Positions 13,967 to 19,915 of a stretch of DNA of 21,883 nt are shown one piece after another. Positions within the stretch are counted from its first letter, which is position 1, and every line of letters begins with the position of its first letter. The notes below the pieces were generated by a model. That model was given only the letters and a program-made list of their open reading frames with translations. It made no database searches and was not told where the DNA came from. Origin of the DNA: JBBRZF01 sp038236965 (lineage in GTDB: Bacteria > Acidobacteriota > Terriglobia > Terriglobales > Acidobacteriaceae). The DNA lies in the NCBI GenBank assembly GCA_038236965.1, contig JBBRZF010000040.1:1-21883 (forward strand), given 5' to 3'. A program made the translations under genes and the position numbers.

Positions 13967-15145
13967 TTAGGCCTCGGCCGGAGCGCCAGACGGATCGGCA
14001 ACCCAGCGGAGACGGCGAACTTCGTTCTTCGGATAGATGTCCAGGTAGATGACCGCGAGGCGGAAGGCCAGGGCGGCGCCTGTCAGGACAGCTAGAGTGA
14101 TTGCGATCTCCGACCACTTGGGCGTGTAGTTGGCACCGGTCATCGCATCCATCGCAGTGATGGAGACGTTGAGGCGGTTGCTTATGAAGCCGCCGGCCAC
14201 CACAGCACAGGTCCAGAAGAGACCGATCGGGTTGTTGCGAATCTTTCTCTGCACCAGGAGCGCCAGTGGGATGAGGACCAGCATCGAGACTTCAGCCCAG
14301 AAGTAAGCAGTCTCTTTGCGGTTCACGAAGAGATACTGGATCGCGTGGTTTCTGAACAGGTCGAGCGCGCGGAAGACTCCGTACACACCAAGCATCATCG
14401 CCATGACGCGGCTAAGCTCTTCCAGGACGCTGAACTCGATCTTCACGTCAAGTGACCGCACGGACAGGTACGTGACCATGATGAGCGTCGCGATTCCCGT
14501 GGGAATTGCTGATAGATAGAACATCGTAGTCAGGTACGGGCTGTACCACAGCGGATAGATATGGCTCTTCGCGATAAGGAAGATGCCGCCAAGATAGGAC
14601 TGGTGCATCGACGAGAGCAACGTTCCAGCCAGGACGAGTGCGATGCTGATCTTGTGATGCCAGTGGAGATAGAACTCACGTGCGGCTTTCCATGGAATCT
14701 TTTCCACCAGCGAAGGCGAAAACTCCAACGCTAGCACCGAGGTGTAGCACATCACGCACATCGAAACATCGAACAGGACAGAGTGGGGATTCCAGTAAAT
14801 GATTGGGTGCCAGATACGCCAGGGCAGGCCGAGTTCATAGAGCATGCCGATGCAGACCGTCGAGTATCCGAGGAACGAAAGAAGGATGGATCCCTTGAGA
14901 ATGGGGCGATAACGGTCCATGCCGAGTAGATAGACGGCAGCGGCCAGAGCGAAGCCGCCTGCCGAGAGTCCGACGCCACAAAGCGTTCCAAAGCCTACCC
15001 ACAGGCCCCATGGTTGCGCGTCTGTAAGGTTGGTGCTGGCTATCCAGCCGTGGAAGAAGCGGAGGTACGCCGCGTAGGCGCCAGCCATGAAGATAATGGT
15101 AACGACGACGCTCCAGAACGTAAGTTTAGGCAGGAGTTTTTTCAT
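13967..15145 (-). CDS. NrfD/HybB-type membrane quinone oxidoreductase subunit
   Basis: A 392-residue polytopic inner-membrane protein of the NrfD/PsrC/HybB family, with about ten hydrophobic segments. The family signature is visible near residues 45-62 (PWGLWVGFGTLCGVG, then SAGGFALAA), and the WNPHS segment with nearby histidines (HWHHK) follows. These proteins form the quinone/quinol site of multi-subunit oxidoreductases and pair with a four-cluster ferredoxin subunit, as HybB does with HybA. Its partner is directly upstream with a two-base gap, so the genes are almost certainly co-transcribed and translationally coupled. ATG 15145 follows AGGAAG. The C-terminal tail (DPSGAPAEA) is soluble. 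No molybdopterin, hydrogenase or cytochrome catalytic subunit is nearby. The family is clear; the electron donor or acceptor is unknown. Confidence 0.9.
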   Translation of the reverse strand: MKKLLPKLTFWSVVVTIIFMAGAYAAYLRFFHGWIASTNLTDAQPWGLWVGFGTLCGVGLSAGGFALAAAVYLLGMDRYRPILKGSILLSFLGYSTVCIGMLYELGLPWRIWHPIIYWNPHSVLFDVSMCVMCYTSVLALEFSPSLVEKIPWKAAREFYLHWHHKISIALVLAGTLLSSMHQSYLGGIFLIAKSHIYPLWYSPYLTTMFYLSAIPTGIATLIMVTYLSVRSLDVKIEFSVLEELSRVMAMMLGVYGVFRALDLFRNHAIQYLFVNRKETAYFWAEVSMLVLIPLALLVQRKIRNNPIGLFWTCAVVAGGFISNRLNVSITAMDAMTGANYTPKWSEIAITLAVLTGAALAFRLAVIYLDIYPKNEVRRLRWVADPSGAPAEA

Positions 15146-15147
15146 GG

Positions 15148-15903
15148 CTACTTCCTTTCCTTTTGGGACATAGCTTCGTATTCAGCAGCGGCGACATCGC
15201 GACGACGCTGGGTGATCCAGTAGAGAGCCGCGAGCATGGAGCCGCCGACAAGAACCACCGTCGGGCTCTCGCCCAGGGCAGCAGCCGACAGCGTGGGCAG
15301 CGGCGTGTTGCCGAGCACGGGCTTCACGAAGCCGAGGTCTTCAAAGGCCACATCGGAGATGTACAGCACGGAGGTTCCACCGAACTCTTCCGAACCATAG
15401 ATCCGGGGAATGTAGGAGGCGTCCGCTCGAATCCGTTTCCAGGCTTCCTGTATCAGCTCTTCGCGATTGCCGAAGGTGCTGGCGCCGGTCGGGCAGGCTT
15501 CCACGCATCCCGGAATCTTGCCTGCGATCTGGCGGTCGGCGCACATATCGCACTTCTTCATAAGGGGTGCGAGCTTGGACCATTGGTACTTGGGTACGCC
15601 CTGCGGGCAGGCGATCATGCAGTAACGGCATCCCATGCACTTTTTGTCGTCGTAGGTGACGGCGCCGAATTCGGACTTCTTTAGCGCGCCGACCAGGCAG
15701 GCAGAAACGCAGGCTGGCTCTTCGCAATGCAGACACATGCGGCGAACGAATTTTCCGTTCTTCTCTTCAACGACGGTCAAGGCCATCTCTGAAAGTTTGG
15801 GTTGATGCTGCTCGGGCAGTCCGTGCAGCCGCTGGCAGCCTTGTTCACAGGCCTGACAGCCAACGCAGTTCTTTACATCCACCAATATCGCTTTGTGATC
15901 CAT
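15148..15903 (-). CDS. Four-cluster 4Fe-4S electron-transfer protein, HybA-like, with C-terminal membrane anchor
   Basis: The 251-residue protein contains 16 cysteines in four groups: C13/16/19/23, C57/60/65/69, C89/92/95/99 and C118/121/133/137. This is the pattern of the ferredoxin subunits (HybA, NrfC, PsrB, DmsB) that wire a catalytic subunit to an NrfD-type membrane protein. Residues about 213-232 (VVLVGGSMLAALYWITQ) form one transmembrane helix followed by RRR, as in HybA. Unlike HybA there is no Tat signal: the protein begins MDHKAILVDVKNCVGC directly, and ATG 15903 has a strong GGAG seven bases upstream, so a missed N-terminal extension is unlikely. This leaves the side of the membrane uncertain. 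It lies between the GcvH-like gene (46-base gap) and the NrfD gene (2-base gap). Confidence 0.92.
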   Translation of the reverse strand: MDHKAILVDVKNCVGCQACEQGCQRLHGLPEQHQPKLSEMALTVVEEKNGKFVRRMCLHCEEPACVSACLVGALKKSEFGAVTYDDKKCMGCRYCMIACPQGVPKYQWSKLAPLMKKCDMCADRQIAGKIPGCVEACPTGASTFGNREELIQEAWKRIRADASYIPRIYGSEEFGGTSVLYISDVAFEDLGFVKPVLGNTPLPTLSAAALGESPTVVLVGGSMLAALYWITQRRRDVAAAEYEAMSQKERK

Positions 15904-15949
15904 AAAAATTCTCCTGGTACGGCTCGCGATGACACTCGCAAAAAGATGA

Positions 15950-16621
15950 CTAGCTAAGGAAGAACTCGCTGATGAGCTTCCGTTGCGAGTTGGGATCGAG
16001 CAGACTGAGCAGGCCTTTTACCGGCAAGCCACCGTCTTGCGCGAGCGCGGGAGAGAGCTGCTGTGCCATGGCGCGGACAGAGTTCATGCTGTTCAGCATC
16101 CACGGCGCGACCAGGGTTCCCTGCACAAGATTCTTTACGTTGGTGGAAAGTTCGGGCGACTTGATGACGCAGACCCAACCGTCGCGATAAGGATCATCCA
16201 CGGCGAGCATCGGGTTCTTGATGACTTCGTGGTTCACGGAGGTGATCACGCCTTCGATAGGCGCAAGCAGATCGACCGTGGTGCCGTCGAAGGTCAACGT
16301 CATGAGCTTCTGTCCCTGCCGAACCCAGCGATTCAGTCCGACCACTTCGACCGCATCGAGCTTGCCGATTACATTGGCGGCAAAACTATCGACGCCGATG
16401 CGGGCATTCTGACGGCCTTCGTCCGAGACCCAGGTGTGTCCGGGATGGAAGCAATATCCCTTGGGAACTTCGAAGCCGAGCTCGTTGGAAATGCGGGGTG
16501 TCTTGGGACGCGAAAACGAAGGAACTTCTGCAGAAACCTGTAACGTTGCGCCCGCACCTTTACGGAAGTACGTGGCACTGATGACCAGGAGGAAAGTCAG
16601 TAGTACAAAAAGTATGGACAT
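15950..16621 (-). CDS. Membrane-tethered GcvH-like protein lacking the lipoyl lysine
   Basis: The 223-residue protein starts with one transmembrane helix (MSILFVLLTFLLVISATYF) followed by RKG. Residues about 55-157 then align with the glycine cleavage H protein: FHPGHTWVSDEG with the HEWV start, ARIGVDSFAANVIGKLDAVEV with the GITDYAQxxLGDIVxVEL segment, LAPIEGVITSVN with YxPVSGEVVEVN, and DDPYRDGWV with the usual DPYGxGW. The lipoylation motif ESVKA is replaced by TFDGT, with G113 at the lysine position, so the classical swinging lipoyl arm is absent. A C-terminal helical extension of about 65 residues follows. It cannot be a glycine-cleavage H protein, and no P, T or L protein gene is near. 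ATG 16621 follows GGAG. It is the first gene of the redox operon; an assembly, docking or sensing role is only a guess. Confidence 0.82.
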   Translation of the reverse strand: MSILFVLLTFLLVISATYFRKGAGATLQVSAEVPSFSRPKTPRISNELGFEVPKGYCFHPGHTWVSDEGRQNARIGVDSFAANVIGKLDAVEVVGLNRWVRQGQKLMTLTFDGTTVDLLAPIEGVITSVNHEVIKNPMLAVDDPYRDGWVCVIKSPELSTNVKNLVQGTLVAPWMLNSMNSVRAMAQQLSPALAQDGGLPVKGLLSLLDPNSQRKLISEFFLS

Positions 16622-16669
16622 AATGGCTCCTTGCTATGGGTCTTGCTATTGCTTCTGTCACCTATCTAT

Positions 16670-16686
16670 TGGCACGTGGATGGCAA
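16670..16686 (+). promoter_or_regulatory. Sigma-54-type promoter-like element reading rightwards
   Basis: TGGCAC-GTGGA-TGGCAA fits the sigma-54 consensus TGGCAC-N5-TTGCA with one mismatch and has exact GG-N10-GC spacing. It points to the right, antisense to the activator gene, so a transcript would start near 16696 and include the hairpin at 16737-16771. One such match per window of this size is possible by chance. Confidence 0.35.
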
Positions 16687-16735
16687 TTCAGAGACAAGGA
16701 GTTTGGCGTTGCAAGGGAAAGACTTACGAGAGAGA

Positions 16736-16796
16736 TGCAAAACGCAGTGGTCGAAAAGCACTGCGTTTTGCTAATACGAATGCGAAACGCAGCGGT
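16736..16796. repeat. Three-copy element: perfect 13-base inverted repeat plus a third direct copy
   Basis: GCAAAACGCAGTG (16737-16749) and its exact complement (16759-16771) are separated by nine bases. A third copy, GCGAAACGCAGCG (16782-16794), matches at 11 of 13 positions in the orientation of the first. The set lies about 115-175 bases upstream of the GcvH-like ATG, the distance typical of enhancer sites bound by NtrC-type activators. There is no T-tract on either side, so it does not look like a terminator. Confidence 0.6.
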
Positions 16797-16935
16797 GCGG
16801 ATAGAGCAGTTTGTAGTTCTTGGCTCCTGCTTCCCGGGGATGCGTGGGGACGCGTGGGTGCCACAATCTTGAGCGCAGGCGCAGAGGGTTGCCCAGCATG
16901 AATCTGGGTGTGGCGTCTACTTGAAGGTGGGAATA

Positions 16936-18330
16936 CTACGAACTAAGAACTGGTTCATCCTTCTTCTTCAACCGGCGCAGCAGCGACGTGGTGTGGATGC
17001 CCAGGATGCGAGCTGCTTGCGCCTTGTTGTTGCCGGTAGCGACGAGCACTTCGTTGATGTAGCGGTCTTCCAGTTCGCGAAGCGAGCAGAAATGATCCGC
17101 TTCTCCGGAATGCTCGGCCGAGGCGAGTACGCGCTCTGCCGCATTCGCCGGTTCGAAGTCGCGTATCTCTTCCGGCAGGCAGGCAGCATCGATGAGGCCT
17201 TCCGGAGAAAGGATCATGGTGCGTTCGATGGCGTTCTTGAGTTCGCGGATATTTCCGGGCCACGGATAGATTTCAAGTATCGCAGCGGCGTCGGGCGCGA
17301 ATCCGGTGAAGCTCTTTTTCAGCTCACGGTTGTAGCGCTGCATGATGTCCAGCGCGAGCGGGACGATGTCTTCCTTGCGATCGCGCAACGGAGGAATGAA
17401 GAGCGGCACAACGTTGAGGCGGTAGAACAGGTCTTCGCGGAATTCGCCGCGCTGCGCTGCTTCCCGAAGGACCTTGTTGGTAGCGGTAATGATGCGTACG
17501 TCCACCGTGATGGGGCGCGTGCCGCCCAGTCGCATGAAGGAACCTTCTTCCAGCACGCGCAACAGTTTCGCCTGCACGCTGAACGACATGTTGCCGATCT
17601 CGTCCAGGAACAGCGTGCCTCCATTTGCCTTTTCGAAGAGCCCTTCTTTGCGTCGGCGCGCGTCGGTGAAAGCGCCCGGTTCGTATCCGAAGAGTTCGCT
17701 CTCCAGCAGCGAGTCGGGCAGCGCCGCGCAATTCAATTCGATCAGCGGATTCTGCGAGCGCGGACTCTGGTAATGGATCGACTTGGCAAGCACTTCCTTG
17801 CCCGTACCGCTTTCGCCCTGTATGAGGATGGTCGTCTTGTCGGACTCGGCGGCCTTGCGTGCCATCTCCAGCATCTCGCGCATGGCGAGACTGTGTGTGG
17901 CTACGCGGCCGAAATCATAACGTCCCTTTTGCAACTGCACCGAGTCGCTGACGCGCACGCGCAGGGCGAGCATCTCGGTCGCGCGACGCATCGTGTTCAG
18001 CATGTCCACGATGTGGAAAGGTTTGATGAGGTAGTCGTACGCGCCCAGTTTCATCGACTCGACGGCGCGATCCACCATGTGATACGCGCTCATCATGAGC
18101 ACCGTGGTAGCAGGCGATTGACGCTTGATCTGGCGCAGCACTTCGATGCCGTCGATGCCGGGCAGCACCACATCCACCAGCGCCAGGTCGGGCTTCTCTT
18201 CGGCAAAGATCTTCAGGCCTTCTTCGCCCGACATCGCGACAAACACTTCAAAGCCTTCCGCCTTGAGCGCGCGACCCATCGTACGGAGAGTGAGAGCTTC
18301 GTCGTCGATGACCAGGATGGAATGTGCCAT
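16936..18330 (-). CDS. NtrC-family sigma-54-dependent response regulator
   Basis: The 464-residue protein has three domains. Residues 1-118 are a complete receiver (VIDDE, D53 in LVDVVLPG, S81, K103 in LIKPF). Residues about 140-375 are an AAA+ activator domain with Walker A GESGTGKE (172-179), Walker B FLDE (241-244) and the arginine-finger region DLFYRLNV. Residues about 418-460 are a Fis-type helix-turn-helix (NKAQAARILGI). The sigma-54 contact loop, usually GAFTGA, reads GAFTDA (219-224); the essential Phe-Thr is kept. It should activate sigma-54 promoters when phosphorylated. Its ATG overlaps the kinase stop codon (TAATG), and GAGGAG lies upstream, so kinase and regulator are coupled. 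The redox operon immediately downstream is the likely target. Confidence 0.93.
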   Translation of the reverse strand: MAHSILVIDDEALTLRTMGRALKAEGFEVFVAMSGEEGLKIFAEEKPDLALVDVVLPGIDGIEVLRQIKRQSPATTVLMMSAYHMVDRAVESMKLGAYDYLIKPFHIVDMLNTMRRATEMLALRVRVSDSVQLQKGRYDFGRVATHSLAMREMLEMARKAAESDKTTILIQGESGTGKEVLAKSIHYQSPRSQNPLIELNCAALPDSLLESELFGYEPGAFTDARRRKEGLFEKANGGTLFLDEIGNMSFSVQAKLLRVLEEGSFMRLGGTRPITVDVRIITATNKVLREAAQRGEFREDLFYRLNVVPLFIPPLRDRKEDIVPLALDIMQRYNRELKKSFTGFAPDAAAILEIYPWPGNIRELKNAIERTMILSPEGLIDAACLPEEIRDFEPANAAERVLASAEHSGEADHFCSLRELEDRYINEVLVATGNNKAQAARILGIHTTSLLRRLKKKDEPVLSS

Positions 18331-19346
18331 TAAGCGACGACCTCCTCGTCGTGGGGAACGCGCCCTTCCTGCCGTATCGGCAGGCGCATGTGAACGGTGG
18401 TGCCGCGCCCCGGGATGCTGTCGATGCGGATATCGCCGCCGTGGCTGCGGATGTACGACTGGCTGATACTGAGCCCGAGCCCGGTTCCCTTGCCGCGCTT
18501 GGTGGTAAAGAATGGCTCGAAAACGTGAGGCAGAATGTCAGCCGGAATGCCGCAACCGGTGTCGGTGACGATGACCTCGACCGCTTCGTCGAACTTCACT
18601 TTTTGCGCGGAAACCGTAATGGATCCGCCTTCGCTGGTGGCTTGGGAAGCATTGAGCAGCAGGTTCATTAAAATCTGCGATAGCTGGTTCGCGTCCGCGC
18701 TGATAGTCGGTAGATCGACCGGGACCAACTTCACCATGCGGATTCCGCGGAACAATGGCTGATGCGCGAGAAAGCTGAGCGCGTCGGTGACCAACCGGTC
18801 CAGCGAGACTCGACTCACCAGCAGCGGGCCGGGACGCGCGTAATTTAACAGGCCTCGGACGGCCTGTGAGATCCGTTTCGCGCCCTCGATACACTGCTCG
18901 GTCTCGGAGCAGGCGTCCTCATCCACCAACACTCTTTCCTGCAACTCGGTAAGCTCCAGTTCAAGATGCGAAAGGATTCCGAGCAGAGGATTGTTGATCT
19001 CGTGCGCGGCTCCCAGCGCCAGTTGCGCGAGCGCGGCGTATTTTTCGTATTCGCAGAGCTGCGCTTCGAACTGCAGTTTCTCTTTTACCAGCTCACGTTC
19101 CTCTTCGAGCTTGTGCATCAACTCCTGCTGCGCCAGATTGCGTTCGTGCTCGCGATGCGCGGCCAGTTCGCGTGCGCGCTTCAATTCAGCGTTCATGCTC
19201 GCCAGGGTGCGCGCACGATGAACGAGTCCGATGATGATGCCGACCAAGGCAAAGACGACGAAGATGATGATGTCCGACGCGATCTGCGGAGGCCAGCGCC
19301 ATTGAAGCGCAAGTGCGGACACGGCAATCGGGGACGGACTGGACAT
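18330..19346 (-). CDS. Membrane-bound sensor histidine kinase, NtrB/ZraS-like
   Basis: The 338-residue kinase has a single transmembrane helix at about residues 22-43 (IIIFVVFALVGIIIGLV) and essentially no periplasmic loop. A long charged coiled coil follows (about 48-104), then HisKA with H115 in GAAHEINNPLLG. The ATPase boxes are complete: NLLLNASQA (N), DTGCGIP (G1), FEPFFTTK (F) and GKGTGLGLS (G2). With no PAS, GAF or large extracytoplasmic domain, the signal must come from the membrane, the coiled coil or a partner protein. The downstream NrfD/FeS/GcvH-like module is an obvious candidate, which is inference. The stop codon overlaps the regulator's ATG. The ribosome-binding site before ATG 19346 is weak. 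A CRP-like palindrome lies about 50 bases upstream. Confidence 0.92.
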   Translation of the reverse strand: MSSPSPIAVSALALQWRWPPQIASDIIIFVVFALVGIIIGLVHRARTLASMNAELKRARELAAHREHERNLAQQELMHKLEEERELVKEKLQFEAQLCEYEKYAALAQLALGAAHEINNPLLGILSHLELELTELQERVLVDEDACSETEQCIEGAKRISQAVRGLLNYARPGPLLVSRVSLDRLVTDALSFLAHQPLFRGIRMVKLVPVDLPTISADANQLSQILMNLLLNASQATSEGGSITVSAQKVKFDEAVEVIVTDTGCGIPADILPHVFEPFFTTKRGKGTGLGLSISQSYIRSHGGDIRIDSIPGRGTTVHMRLPIRQEGRVPHDEEVVA

Positions 19347-19386
19347 GGTTTCTCAGGCTAATGATTCTCTACCATGGCCAGAGAAG

Positions 19387-19402
19387 CAGTGATGGGGGTC
19401 AC
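19387..19402 (-). promoter_or_regulatory. Imperfect CRP/FNR-type site upstream of the sensor kinase
   Basis: AGTGA-TGGGGG-TCACG has the same GTGA-N6-TCAC core as the two exact palindromes near gdhA. It is 41-56 bases before the kinase ATG. No convincing -10 box lies at the matching distance, so this is weaker than the other two. Confidence 0.3.
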
Positions 19403-19440
19403 GTGAGGAGGTATCGGCCAACGGAGCCAAAGTAGAAGGC

Positions 19441-19463
19441 AAGGTTTGAGAGGTTTCAGAGGT
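19441..19463 (+). repeat. AGGTTT 9-base-period repeat, copy 1
   Basis: AGGTTT occurs at 19442-19447 and 19451-19456, and AGGT follows at 19460, a strict 9-base period. TGAGAGGTTTCAGAGGT (19447-19463) recurs exactly at 19820-19836. Confidence 0.6.
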
Positions 19464-19650
19464 GGCGTAGGCTTCGGGACCCCTCTCCAGTTTTTTCTTC
19501 TTTTATCTGCTTTTTTTAGTGCTCTGTTTTCAATGATTTACGAGGAGTGTGTCGGTAAAATATTAGAAACAGATGCTTTACATATCAAAATATAGATAGC
19601 AAAGAAGTTAGCTACTCAGGTGCTGGCTGCGGAGCTTGCTCGCCAAGATC
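19464..19650. other. AT-rich noncoding stretch
   Basis: This contains a polypyrimidine run (about 19490-19517), then AT-rich DNA with TAAAAT at 19556-19561 (a possible plus-strand -10 box without a good -35) and ATATCAAAATATAG near 19579-19592. Base composition is far below the surrounding genes. No coding frame with a domain or ribosome-binding site is visible. Confidence 0.45.
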
Positions 19651-19693
19651 AAACAAGAAAGGCCGCGCTTTGGTGAGCGTGGCCCTTGTTTTT
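19651..19693. terminator. Strong, potentially bidirectional Rho-independent terminator
   Basis: Stem GGCCGCGCT (19661-19669) with AGCGTGGCC (19676-19684; one position pairs as G-U in one direction), loop TTGGTG, extended by AAACAAG/CTTGTTT flanks with an AAA bulge. T-tracts follow on both strands. It probably ends the efflux operon transcribed from the right, 230 bases beyond its stop, and could also end a plus-strand RNA arising in the AT-rich stretch. Confidence 0.8.
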
Positions 19694-19819
19694 ATCTCTA
19701 TATCTATTATGACAGATTGGAGGGGGTCAACTGGACATGCGGGCCGAAACTCTATTTGGTTTGTTTTCTGCTGGATGGGAGTTTTGGGAGAGTGTTGGGG
19801 ACTTGACAAGAAAGGCGAG

Positions 19820-19865
19820 TGAGAGGTTTCAGAGGTTTCGTAAGGTTTGCCAAGTTTCAAACCTA
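19820..19865 (+). repeat. AGGTTT-type periodic repeat, copy 2
   Basis: AGGTTT or close variants (AGGTTT, AGGTTT, AGGTTT, AAGTTT, then AAACC) recur every 9-10 bases. The first 17 bases are identical to copy 1 at 19447-19463. A further TTTCAGAGGT lies at 19905-19914, next to the efflux pump stop codon. Confidence 0.6.
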
Positions 19866-19915
19866 TGCCTAGCCGTTCGCGCCGGCTTGAACGGGCCACC
19901 CGCGTTTCAGAGGTG

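Larger units (their letters stand above)
16622..16935. other. 314-base gap between the activator gene and the redox operon
   Basis: There is no convincing gene here. The gap holds the ribosome-binding site of the GcvH-like gene, a plus-strand sigma-54-like element (16670-16686), three copies of a TGCAAAACGCAGTGGT-like element (16736-16796), and two nearby copies of GCGTGGG at about 16843-16858. No convincing sigma-54 or sigma-70 promoter reading towards the GcvH-like gene was found. From about 16800 to 16935 I see only the 3' trailer of the activator gene. Confidence 0.5.

Noticed and set aside
15950..16621. Calling this gene a glycine cleavage H protein
   Set aside because: The lipoyl lysine is missing, it has a membrane anchor, and no glycine cleavage partner genes are nearby.
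16737..16771. The perfect inverted repeat read as a terminator of the kinase-regulator operon
   Set aside because: There is no T-tract on either strand after the stem, and the third copy nearby fits a protein-binding array better.
16636..16872. A 78-codon plus-strand open frame in the gap before the redox operon
   Set aside because: No ribosome-binding site and no domain, and it runs straight through the inverted-repeat array.
16921..18333. A 470-codon open frame on the plus strand covering the NtrC-type activator gene
   Set aside because: It is exactly antisense to a gene with complete receiver, AAA+ and Fis motifs. Its translation has no recognisable domain, and such long antisense frames are common in GC-rich codon usage.
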